From Heliopora coerulea (Eukaryota > Cnidaria > Anthozoa > Scleralcyonacea > Helioporidae), in NCBI GenBank assembly GCA_030142905.1, contig JASJOG010000011.1:248001-312000 (forward strand): a stretch of 64,000 bases of DNA, in the 5' to 3' direction. The translations under genes were made by a program, and so were the position numbers. Under the pieces are notes generated by a model. That model made no database searches. It was given only the letters and a program-made list of their open reading frames with translations, and was not told the DNA's origin. This document shows, in pieces, positions 1 through 9,842 of this stretch. Position 1 is the stretch's first letter; every line of letters starts with the position of its first letter.

Positions 1-117
1 GAAAGGAAGAAACACCATTCATTTTATTGAACACCAAAGCGACAACAAAACGACAATAAAAACAGAAAATTTCCACCCCGACTTTTCTGGTCTAAATGCC
101 GGTGGCCGTCAGGGTCG

Positions 118-256
118 TGAACTTCTTAAGGTAAAAAGTTCAAAGGTTGATAAATGCCGTGACTGGAATTCTTAGAGATCAGTCACGGCCGACTGCCAGT
201 TATCAAACTTTTAACTTTTTACATTATTTATCACTGTCTACGCAGTATTCTATCCT
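118..256. repeat. dispersed repeat with short inverted segment
   Basis: A block with AAGGTAAAAAGTTCAAAGG followed about 60 bases later by a partial reverse complement (CAAACTTTTAACTTTTTAC), then TATTTATCACTGTCTACGCAG. A close relative of the same block is at 47292-47376, so this is a dispersed non-coding repeat. It also contains a short palindrome built on CGTGACTG and CAGTCACG. No ORF or terminal duplication was recognised, so its class is unknown. Confidence 0.5.
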
Positions 257-981
257 TATATCGTAAACTTCTTGGCTAGTAGTCGGCCACTGAAGATCAT
301 CTTTTACAAAATATATCATATGGCAGGAGAACTATCGAATGATGGTTACCACGCTTTGGCGTGGATGTATTGTTACAACTGTCATTGTAAGTATTCGTGC
401 GTTTTTCCCACAATCCAGCTGTAGACGCTGTCGAATGGCAAATGTACTTGAACAAATACTAAAAACGAATTATTGCCGTCTGAGGATGGGAAAATTCTAC
501 CGTGAGTAAATCTCGGTTGATATGTCCCCCAGATTTTAATAATTGCTTACTCTAGTCAACAGTTTCTCTTCCCACCAAAACAGGGCTTACCTTGCAGAAG
601 TGTGTGCGCTGTCACCCGCTGTCACCCCTAAAGATTTTCGGTAAGTTGGATGGTAAAAGTGATTACAGTGGAACCCCGTTAATACGACCACCGTTGGGTC
701 GAAAAAATTTGGTCGTATTAATGGGGTGGTCGTATTAAGGGGGGTGGATCAGATAGGTAACAAATGTTTTTTTTAAATGACGTCATGGCAAACGGAGTCA
801 GATTTCAATTAGCATAACGCTAAAACCACAAAATAATCCACAAATAAATTTTATTAACTGAACACAACTCAACAAAATTAACGAAATGAGATGAATAACC
901 TTGATAATAAGCCCCTATATTAGTTATTTAAATTTTTTTAGGTTTAAAAATATCTGTAAGCTTCCGTTAGTTTTTCCGACA

Positions 982-1122
982 CTAAAGCCAATCGGTTTGA
1001 GCTTGGCAGATTACTCTGGCGAGCTCATTTGCCGTTTTTGAATTTCCTTTCTGTTCAAGAAAATCCAAAGCATCCTGCATTGAGGATATTGCCTGCCGTT
1101 TTCGCTTACAACTTGAAGACAT
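982..1122 (-). pseudogene. truncated transposase N-terminus (46 codons)
   Basis: ORF from ATG at 1122 to TAG at 982, beginning MSSSCKRKRQAISSMQDALD and continuing with LEQKGNSKTANELARVI. A basic start followed by a helix rich in K, A and L resembles the N-terminal helix-turn-helix of CENP-B/pogo-type transposases (KRK, then a helix, then K..ANELARVI). A normal transposase would continue for hundreds of residues; here the frame stops soon after the first helices, so the DNA-binding start has been cut from its catalytic part. It points away from the HIRAN ORF, with about 160 bases between them. The family call is by pattern only. Confidence 0.45.
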
Positions 1123-1281
1123 GATGACTGGTCAAGGTGCTTATACACAAAGCTGCAAAGCGTGTTCAGACAAAAAATAATAAATCAGGAAAATCCTCGA
1201 GACATGCGTGAAAATTTTGCACTGATTAAAGTAGAAAAAGTGTGAAATATGGATCGATGACAGATTCGGCGCTTTTCATAG

Positions 1282-1785
1282 CCTGGGCGTGCATACACTC
1301 GTATTTCCGCCGGTAACGTCGAAGGAGTCGTGTCTGGCCCGATCGAAGTTCCTTCTTGGATAAAGGGATATGTTTACAAAGAATACAGGAGAATCAAAAT
1401 TGATGAAGTTCTTGAACTAAAGCACGAACACGACAATGAACAAGACAAGAACGCTATTGTGGTGATTAAGGAAAGAGATGTTGTTGGTCACATTCCAAGG
1501 GCGCTAGCTTCTACAAATCATGGAAATGGGATAGTTCGCCATTTTTTAGCAAAGAGCAGCAGTGAAGCAGAAGCTAAAGTTATTGGAACAGCTGTCAATC
1601 GGGGCGGGGGACATGGAATTGAGATTCCATGTATTTACAAATTTATGGGGCAGGAAAAGAACATTGCCTTGCTAAGCAAATTGCTGGACATCCCGAATAA
1701 CCTATCCGCTAGAGTCGAAATGGAATGTGGCCAAAAGAGAACAGCAGAGGAAAGTGGCAGAAAAAAGAAGGCAAGAAAACGATAA
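1282..1785 (+). CDS. HIRAN-domain protein carried by the transposon
   Basis: The open frame starts after a TAG at 1279 and has no ATG before the domain, so the true start is either non-ATG (GTG at 1330) or in an upstream exon (TTCATAG at 1275-1281 could be an acceptor). The domain starts near base 1354 with SWIKGYVYKEY, continues with DNEQDKNAIVV and VVGHIPRALA, and has VNRGGGHGIEIPCIYKF: the D..DKNA.....VGH.P signature plus the second motif of HIRAN domains. HIRAN in HLTF binds DNA 3' ends; a role here is unknown. The tail is very basic (GRKKKARKR), suggesting nuclear or nucleic-acid localisation. It lies inside a TA-flanked element, so it is a passenger gene. Domain call is firm, start is uncertain. 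Confidence 0.65.
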   Translation, partial: PGRAYTRISAGNVEGVVSGPIEVPSWIKGYVYKEYRRIKIDEVLELKHEHDNEQDKNAIVVIKERDVVGHIPRALASTNHGNGIVRHFLAKSSSEAEAKVIGTAVNRGGGHGIEIPCIYKFMGQEKNIALLSKLLDIPNNLSARVEMECGQKRTAEESGRKKKARKR

Positions 1786-2112
1786 AACGACCCAAAAATA
1801 TATTTAATCACGTTCTATCTGTTTAATAAAAATTATAATGAATATTGAAAACGTTTAAGTGTTAATTATTTGCCGAATGTGTAATTAAGATAATTATACA
1901 CCGCATATCAGAATTTGATATCAAAAAAGGCATTATTCAACACGTTGAGTGGTCGTATTAAACAGTAGGGGACATCAAAATATGGTCGTTGGTCGTAATA
2001 ATGAGGTGGTGGTATTAACGAGGTTTTCAGATAAGAAAAAAAATTAGCTCTTATTCGGGGGGAAAAAAGTGGTCGTATTAACGGGGTGGTCGTACGGCGG
2101 GGTTCCACTGTA

Positions 2113-5002
2113 GAACGAAACGCCCTACTTGTTCCGCAGCTTCCGCTGACCTCGTGAACTCGTAAGTGTTTGAAGATTTTCCAACAAACACCAGGAAACC
2201 GGAAGCACGTAATCCGGTCATCTGGCCTATGTTTCTATCCCCAACTCTCAACCTCCCACCCCTAAAACCGCCAGTTATGCAGGCTAGGTGCGTCTGTGTC
2301 ACAGCTACTTCTTTCCACCATATACCAAAGCATGGCATAGCGGTGTAAACAAACAGCGCTCGTGAATTTTTTTGTCTAGCTTGTGAAGATAAAAATGGAA
2401 TGTGTTTTGAGATGATTTTCAAAGGTTGAAAATAGGGATACTCAAGTTGGTAAATAACACGCGTTCACATGGATTGCAAACATGTTTTCCGTTCATAGGA
2501 TTTTACCGGAATTTCAATGGTTAACCGCAACAGGGATGACGGAGAAAGCGGCCTACTTGAAAAAAAATTCAGTGCAGTGTACTTAAGTTAGTTATTTCAG
2601 CTTTGTGTAAAAGTTATTTCAAACATGCAATGTGCACTGCAATTGCTCACAATTAACCACAATAACAGATGTCACCAAGGAAATTTTATAGAAAGCAGTA
2701 AACCATTTCCCAGATATGGTCAGTCCCCCTGTCATGGTTACTATGAATATAATAATTCATACTTTATAACATTAGAGCTGATAATACGACAAAATCATGG
2801 CTATGTGGCTTGAGATTCCTTCATTGGTGGGACAATGATTGCACAAAAACATTAACTTATACATTATGTCCACTCACTCAAACAGACTTTGAGAGCATCT
2901 GTGAAGAGACTACTCCGAACTGACACAAAGAGCGGCGTTCTTCAATAACATACACTGATGGTACTTGTAACAATATATTTTCTTTCCGAGATAATGCTGT
3001 TAACCACGGAAACCGTGCATGATTGCGCCCATTTCCTGCCCATTGCACATTAGGAGATACCCGAATGCCGCATCCGGCAAGCAAAATTATAAAGCCACAC
3101 GTAAATACGCTGTGTATACCGTATGACGTATGCATATTTCGTGTATAACTATTTCGTTATGATGGTCGTACTCTCCAACTACATGAAGTGAACCGAAACA
3201 TGACCTTGTGTGACAAGCATTTGATCAAATGTAAGACTTGGTACTTGGCTCAAGGTCAAGCAAAGTCCAAAAAACCTTCATCGAATGCAGTATCGCATGG
3301 GAAAAGTTGGTGGAATTTTGGGTGAGCACATGTTGCCACTTTCGTATAAAGCTCTTGAATATGCTGTATCGTTTACCAATGTTTCAAACGTAAGCTGTAT
3401 TTCGGTTGAAAAATTTTGTCCGTCTATTCACAAAAAGTCCGATTGTTTTCGTTGAAAGTTCCATAACTATTCTCAATAAGACTTGGTAGAAAGAAACTTG
3501 TATAATTCGACAAAGAATTGCGCTGGTGGTTACCACTATGAACCCAGCTTACATCCCAGTTCACATCGGCCGAGAGTGAAGCGAGTGACAAGAAAAAAGA
3601 TTGTTCGACGTGAGCAGCGAGAGACGTGAGGCGAAATGAGCCATTTCTTTTGTTTGCTCGAGTGATCGCGTTCGATGTAAACCGACCTTAACAGGCGCAA
3701 CTCATTCCCAGCTCGATCAATCGCGTGCATTTTTTCTATTCTCGCTAACTGGCGAGAGTCGGTGTAGAGTGATAGAAGATTGATACTGCCTGGAAAGAGT
3801 GAAAGTCTATTTACCACTAAGCAAGGTTTAGCGTGGGAATCGACGCTTCTTTGTATAAATTGTATTAATGTCGGCAGTGGATTTAGAGGTGGTCTGAAGG
3901 GGCCTCGCCCTCCGTTTTCTCTGGGAACTGATCTGTTAAACGTAAGCCTTACTCGGTTCTTGACAACAAAAATGCTGTGTTTATTACTCAAAATTATGGT
4001 ATAGTTTAAATACGCTCAAAACTCAGTTTCCGGGGAGAAATTTATCCGCTTGAAGAAATAGCATTTCATCAACTGTGTGATAAAATCACTTGCATGACCC
4101 TGTTTTATGGTTTCATTCCCGTAGCTGTTTCATGATGAATTTTGATGACGTTTGCAATCCACCTGCAGATCAGCATGGAATCGATTGATAACGGCTGAGA
4201 TTGATGCCGATCATGATCGAGATGCCAATAATTTATAACTGTGTAAACCCTGGAAGCAGCTTCGATGTTTGATATCGATGTTTGCGTTTGAAATTCACTT
4301 GATTGTATCGAAAATATTTATGTAATTTAGTCTAGTTCAATCTGACGTTATGGTATAATATTATAACGAATAATTCATTTCCCCCTCTATATTACGAATA
4401 AGTAACCAAATGGGTATTCGTTGCTTTGCCACTCTGAGACTTTTGTGAAACTTTGAACACGTGAGTAAAATTAAGGTTCCATACCTTTACGGAGTGTTTT
4501 TCTTATTTTATTTGGTTGATCGCCGTTAGTTGTGGAAATAGGGATGAATGAACCATACCTTTGACCAATCAAAAGGATCAGAAGAAAGTAGACGAGTTCG
4601 CAATTCAGAAATCTGTTAAATTTGACGTTGACACCATTGACAGTTAACAATCACTTGTTAGTCTTTCTTTACAAGAACTCTTTCACGTTTTGAACCCCAT
4701 CAGCAATCTGCTCAATCTAGTTTGAATAGTCAAGTCTATCAAATCAAACGGTTTTCTGAGGCCTAATTCACCCTAGAGACACAATTACATAAGGACATAA
4801 ACATACCGATCATTTTTTTCCTCATGTCTTTATTTCCATGTCATTATGCTCCTTTTATGACGTTATCAGAGGCAGATTAAGAATTTTCTAGAAGGACTCC
4901 AGTAAAACCTTTATATTAGTAACCAATTGACGGTAACGAACGCCACGTTGTTTGAGGAAGGCTGGGGATGTGTAATTTTCTAGTTATATTTTGCGTGGTT
5001 AT
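2113..5002. other. no gene recognised
   Basis: Only short frames without recognisable domains. At 3873-3930 there is a lone hAT-MITE-like end (CAGTGGATTTAGAGG followed by G-rich sequence), and at 4868-4900 another end-like piece (CAGAGGCAGATTAAG). No splice-bounded coding exon was found. Confidence 0.4.
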
Positions 5003-5237
5003 CAGTGGCGTAACTAGAGCATTTCTTGTGGGGGCCTTGAGGGGCACTCAGCAAATTTGGGGAGTATCATCTACATTTTAGAAAGTCCCTCTAAAACACT
5101 CAAATGTGTTTTCCTGCACACCTGCAATTGCGAAAATGTCCACCTTTATAGAGGTTGATGATTACATTACTCGACAAGTTGGGGTGGCCCAGTAAATTTT
5201 TAGGGGGCTGCCGCCAGCCACGCCACCCCGGTAGTGG
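5003..5237. mobile_element. hAT-type MITE with 8-bp target duplication
   Basis: Starts CAGTGGCGTAACTAG and ends in CCACGCCACCCCGGTAGTGG, imperfect inverted ends with a G-rich interior. It is flanked by the exact 8-bp duplication GTGGTTAT (4995-5002 and 5238-5245), the length typical of hAT insertions. It has no ORF. End sequence is related to the elements at 19358 and 41673. Confidence 0.7.
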
Positions 5238-5256
5238 GTGGTTATACACTATAAAT

Positions 5257-5563
5257 CAGGGGCAGATCCAGAATTTTGAGAAAAGTGGGGGCGCAAAATT
5301 TTTTACAAATTCATACCACTATGTGGCATTTTAATGGAAGAATTTTTGTTACTGTCTTGTCCGGTGTTTTTTGAATCTGAATTTCTTCTACTCACACCTC
5401 CTTTTCTTTGCTGTTTGTTTCGAATCTCTATCAAAATAATCATCAATCTCCTTTGTGGTTGACATATTTGATGCTTGTGTTTTGTAACCGAGCAAGTCAC
5501 ATGACAACTAATGAAAAAAGAGGGGGCGTGCGACCGACGCACCCCCACCTAAATCTGCCTCCG
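5257..5563. mobile_element. hAT-like MITE
   Basis: Begins CAGGGGCAGATCCAG and ends CTAAATCTGCCTCCG, which are imperfect inverted repeats. Interior is G-rich near both ends (GTGGGGGCG and ACGCACCCCCAC). Flanks are AT-rich and give no clear 8-bp duplication. The open frame on its minus strand has no recognisable domain. A related MITE is at 22917-23191. Confidence 0.55.
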
Positions 5564-8500
5564 TAAATGTTGTTTAATTTAATTACAAAGCCATGTGATA
5601 ACGACCAAAATAAAGTCAGGATTCAAAAGGAGGCGCTGCGTCTATATGTAGATCGGTCACTGGTTATGTCACCTTGCTTACACTATCAACATATAGACAG
5701 GAACTTTTGCTTTCGCGCGAACTCATCCCTTTTTTAGTAAGGTCGCTTCATGAGACCCAGATTTAACATACCTTATTCCACAGACTTTGTTAGATGTCAA
5801 ACGCTGTTTGCTTTCTAAAATAGTTTCCTAACATCGATTCGTTCCGTAAAAGCCTGCGTTTTCTGAGAATATTACACCGCATTTGATTTGTCGTTGATAA
5901 AAACCTAAGATTTGAGGACTTTCGTGATTGAATCATATTCATCACAACGACCAATGAATCCCATGCGGCAAATCGTACTTTGTGTCCTTAACTGGTCGGT
6001 CAAATTCTTTGTTCGAACCAAATTGGACGTGGTGTCACAGCCAGAATAGATGCCTGTTTGCCGTATTTTTCAGAATAAATAGCCTGAGCGTTTATTAACT
6101 TTTCGCACTTTTAAAGGGACGTTTATTTGAGTTGAGGCTTTTATTCTACAAAAAGTGGAAAGTTCTAACAAAGAAAATTCTACAATCATTTTTACTAACA
6201 AAACGTGAACACATCACTGCTACCTCTGTGGTGTACTTCTTGTTCATAAAATTAGTCTTACAACAATAACATACAGCATTACCATTGGACCATGTATGTT
6301 CAGTTGAAATCTGGTCCTCATCCATAAGTTCATCCTAAAATAGCTTTTCTTTGAACTTGTTTGGGTGGCGTTTAGTCGAGATAAGGCATTTTTCATAAAT
6401 CCGCAAGCTTAAAGAGATGTCAGTAGAGGCGTTTATTCGAACGGGAGCTTTTATTCGGGAAAATATGGTATGCTAGTTTTTGTTGTGTGAAATCTCAAAA
6501 ATTACAGTAGATTGTCTGCATTATCTCAACTCACTATCACTTGGACATTTGTAAACAGGCTTCATAAACCGAGTTGCACTTAAAAGGAGTAAGTGTGGTC
6601 GGTGAAAAGGATCCTGATTGTGACGTCTGCATAAATACACTGCTCAAATTAACGGATAAAAGAAGGATTTCAATAAAGATAGCTGTCATATATCGAACAA
6701 AAAGCACGATCGAAACTAATGTCCCTTGCCAAACTTAACAATAACATCAAGAGATATAAAAGTTGAAATATATTGTCCCTGTCTTTTAAAATCTCTTCAA
6801 ATTCAAATTGATCAATATACTCTTTGGACATATACTCCTGTTGGAGGAAAAGTTACTGTAAATAAAGGAATTTCCATAAATTATTCCATCGGATCGCTTA
6901 AGTTGTCCTCACATGCAGAGAATTTATCCCGCATTTTCGTGACAAGATAAAACGGTCTTCAGCTTAACCCGTAAAGGTATCAAATAAAAAGACTTTACAC
7001 TGTCGATCAAACTCATAATAAACAGGTACAAACACAGGATAAATAGGTCAATTATATAGGTTGCCTACCGACTTCATCGCAGAGCAGCTAGAATTGACAT
7101 CAATCACTCGGATTTCGTTCACGTATTAACCAGCCTTTGTACCACCTTGTGGCAATGTGCAAGTCAAAACAGGAGTTTCTTCTCTCATCTATATACCATG
7201 AGGTTAAATAGGGTGTTAACAGCGCAGAAAAGTCTTCCAGACGAAATATGTTCCACTCGAAGTACTGTTCTAGCTCTTTGAGTGTCCACTCTTAAAGGAT
7301 TTAGGGTGTTGTTTGTGAATTGAGAACAGCAACAGCAATGACATGTGAATGGTTGTCAAAAACGATTGCCTTTATTGTTCGAAATTGAATTTGTTGCTCG
7401 AAAGAGCACGGCTAGCAAACGTTTTCCACGTGTGCAAGTTAGGTCTTGTCTACCGAACTTTTATATAACGTGAAAATTGTCCATTATTGTGAGGCTCAGG
7501 TTCCTTTTATCATGCTAATCGAAAAGCTTTTATCCGTATTTGAATATCATTAAATTTCAAAGAAACAATTCTCCAGAGCAACGTCACGTCATGGTCTGAA
7601 ATGACAGACAAAAAGCTAAAGAGCGGAAAATGTTCATTGTTTTGTCAGAGAACGCTGAGCAAGACTCGAATACTCATCGCCATTTTTCTAAGTGGGATAT
7701 GAAAATTACGAACAGGTAAACGTAGAGACTTTTACAATACTATAAATAAACTTTTGTACGGATTACTGACCTTACATTTCCTGTGGTTTTCTTGTTTTCA
7801 GCAAATATGAATTCAGCAGTCTGTTTATAATTAAACAAAAAATTAAACAGAGTAGAGTTCCCGCTATTTCCATTGCGAGCCCGCTGTCTAGTTATATGGC
7901 ATTAGGCAGCGGTATGATTAGGAAGAACTTCATGGTTTGGCCTCAAGAGCGCTCTTAGAGTTTAAAGTCATTCAATAACTTTTGCAATGTGTGCCCTTAA
8001 AGCAGTCTCAGCTGTTGTGGTTGGTTCTAAAGATGACGTTTGTAACTGTATGGTAGAAAACGTTCATCGATTGGTCCTTTGGTAATAAAAACAATTAAAG
8101 GCGGTCAAAAATGTCCTATACACGACAAAGACAGCAATTCTTACTTTATTAAAGTAAGAAATGAGCCAAAAACCTTCTAAAGCTGTTGTCTTTATTCAAT
8201 CCTAATTAACTTTAATTTTAATTTGACTGTTGCAGTACTCCATTTTGCAGTACTATATGAAGGAGAGAGATTTAAAACAAAATACTCAATCAAATAAAAA
8301 GTGGAGCGATAAAAACCAATTTATTTACATCAATAATATTGAATCTACCATATTTACAAAGTTCTATGTGAGTTTGAAATTGAAAATCTTCCATTGTAAT
8401 GGTTTATAAACTTATTTAACTGGGTGTGTATTTTACATTAACATTGTTTATGATTCCAAACGTCTTAAACACTTTTCGTAATTCATTAAATAATATTTTG

Positions 8501-8836
8501 TTCTGTTACATGCTGCTTCCTTTCTGGTAAATTTGAAATAAGACCATCCTTAGGTCATCGTTTGGCTTGTAAAAGCAAAATTGATTCTGGCGTGCTTAGC
8601 GAAACAAGGAAGTAAATTGTAAAAGGTTTATAAAGGATTTTTAAGCTGACATACGATGATTGAATTGTATAAAGAATAGCTGTTGACGATTTTGAATGCC
8701 TTCAAGGTGAGCAGTTTGTGTTCAAGCTGTGAGTAGACTTTTATCATTTCGACTTCAAAGGTCTACTTTAGTCTCGTTTACATATGAGTACTTTGTGCCT
8801 GAAGAAGAAATAGATATAACTGAGTTAATCCGAACT
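5564..8836. other. no gene recognised
   Basis: AT-rich DNA with frames under 75 codons and no recognisable domain, tRNA or repeat ends apart from short homopolymers. Nothing coding could be supported on either strand. Confidence 0.4.
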
Positions 8837-9269
8837 ACACTTTTTGCTGTTTATTACCAGAAAATATACTATCATTAACGCCAACCTCAACTCATCAACG
8901 CAAAAATACATTCATTTTATTCAATTGACATTCACTAGCGTAGATACGCAACCATTTGCCTCAAAGGGCATTCCATAGCGCCAACAGACGACCATTAACA
9001 CCATTCTACTATACATTAGGGATAATAAAATTTCATTTACGCAAGAGAAATATTTTGCCTAATTGAAAGTTTATCATCTCTAAATGTATAGTAGAATGCT
9101 TTTAATAGTCGTCTGTTGGCGCTATAAAATGCCCCTTTGATGCAAATCGTTGCGTATCAACGCTAATGAATGTTAATTGAATAAAATGAATGTATTTTCA
9201 TGTTAATGAGTTTGAGGTTGGGGTTAATGATAGTATATTTTCTGGTAATGAACAGCAAAAGGTGTAATA
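8837..9269. mobile_element. palindromic foldback element, family FB1, full copy
   Basis: Two arms of about 200 bases in inverted orientation. The left arm reads CTTTTTGCTGTTTATTACC, then AGAAAATATACTATCATTAA and GCGCCAACAGACGACCATTA. The right arm mirrors it, with GTCGTCTGTTGGCGCTATAA and GGTAATGAACAGCAAAAGG. The centre is near 9035-9060. No ORF is conserved, so it is a non-autonomous foldback MITE. The same arms recur at 58559, 59131, 60213, 61601 and 62029. Superfamily is unknown: no clear target duplication was found. Confidence 0.8.
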
Positions 9270-9450
9270 TGACATCATCCATACGAACACACATCGCAAT
9301 CAACCAACACCAACCAAACCATGCCAACCCAACAACACTAACCAATTGACACAAACTAAACCACACTAACCATCAAAGTTAAAAAACAAACACCAACAAA
9401 ATTATTTTACGTCGGTTCTGACATACCCTTCAAAACAACTGTTAGTAAAC

Positions 9451-9456
9451 TTTATT
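9451..9456 (-). promoter_or_regulatory. candidate poly(A) signal AATAAA of CBF-beta gene 1
   Basis: AATAAA on the minus strand about 390 bases past the stop codon at 9843. It is the nearest good hexamer seen, but transcript ends cannot be known from sequence. Confidence 0.35.
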
Positions 9457-9639
9457 TGTTATTAAAGACATCTAAAATTATATGAAAAATTCTACTGGAA
9501 AAACTAAGCTCCAGCATTCCCTACGACCTGTAGCGAATTAGTAACTGTTATGTATAAATGTATTACTGAAGTAGGCAAATAAGCAAGTAGGCTTGTCAGT
9601 TCCTAACATAAACAATAAGAATAAAAAATTTGGTCGTGA

Positions 9640-9830
9640 TGGGGAGGGAGGTACTTCAAGTGAAATGGAAGGGAAGTATATGAAAGGAAAGTAAGAAAAT
9701 AAACCAAAGGAGGAAAGGAGGAAGGCATGAAAGGGGGAAGGAAAGAAAGAAGGGAAGGAGTGACTAAAAAAGTGCACGAATCAGTGAGGGAACGATTGAG
9801 AAAGTACATAAGAAAGAAGACGAATAATTG
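9640..9830. repeat. purine-rich GGAAAG-type simple repeat
   Basis: Imperfect GGGA/GGAAA/GAAAG tract in the 3' flank (likely 3' UTR) of CBF-beta gene 1. On the minus strand it gives artefactual Phe/Ser/Pro-rich frames. Confidence 0.6.
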
Positions 9831-9842
9831 ATAAAATTTGTT

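Larger units (their letters stand above)
666..2110. mobile_element. pogo/Tigger-like DNA transposon, non-autonomous, with passenger ORF
   Basis: The left end reads CAGTGGAACCCCGTTAATAC and the right end is its inverted counterpart (GGCGGGGTTCCACTG); both are directly flanked by TA (664-665 and 2111-2112), the target-site duplication of the Tc1/mariner/pogo superfamily. Copies of GGTCGTATTAA lie just inside both ends (about 709-740 and 1951-2090), as expected for transposase-binding sites. Inside are a 46-codon transposase-like start on the minus strand (982-1122) and a HIRAN ORF on the plus strand (1282-1785). No DDE catalytic domain is present, so the copy would depend on a transposase elsewhere. 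Boundaries are well supported; placement in pogo/Tigger rests on end sequence and TSD. Confidence 0.82.

Noticed and set aside
9538..9809. Overlapping minus-strand frames of 68 and 79 codons
   Set aside because: They lie over the purine-rich tract in the 3' flank of CBF-beta gene 1.
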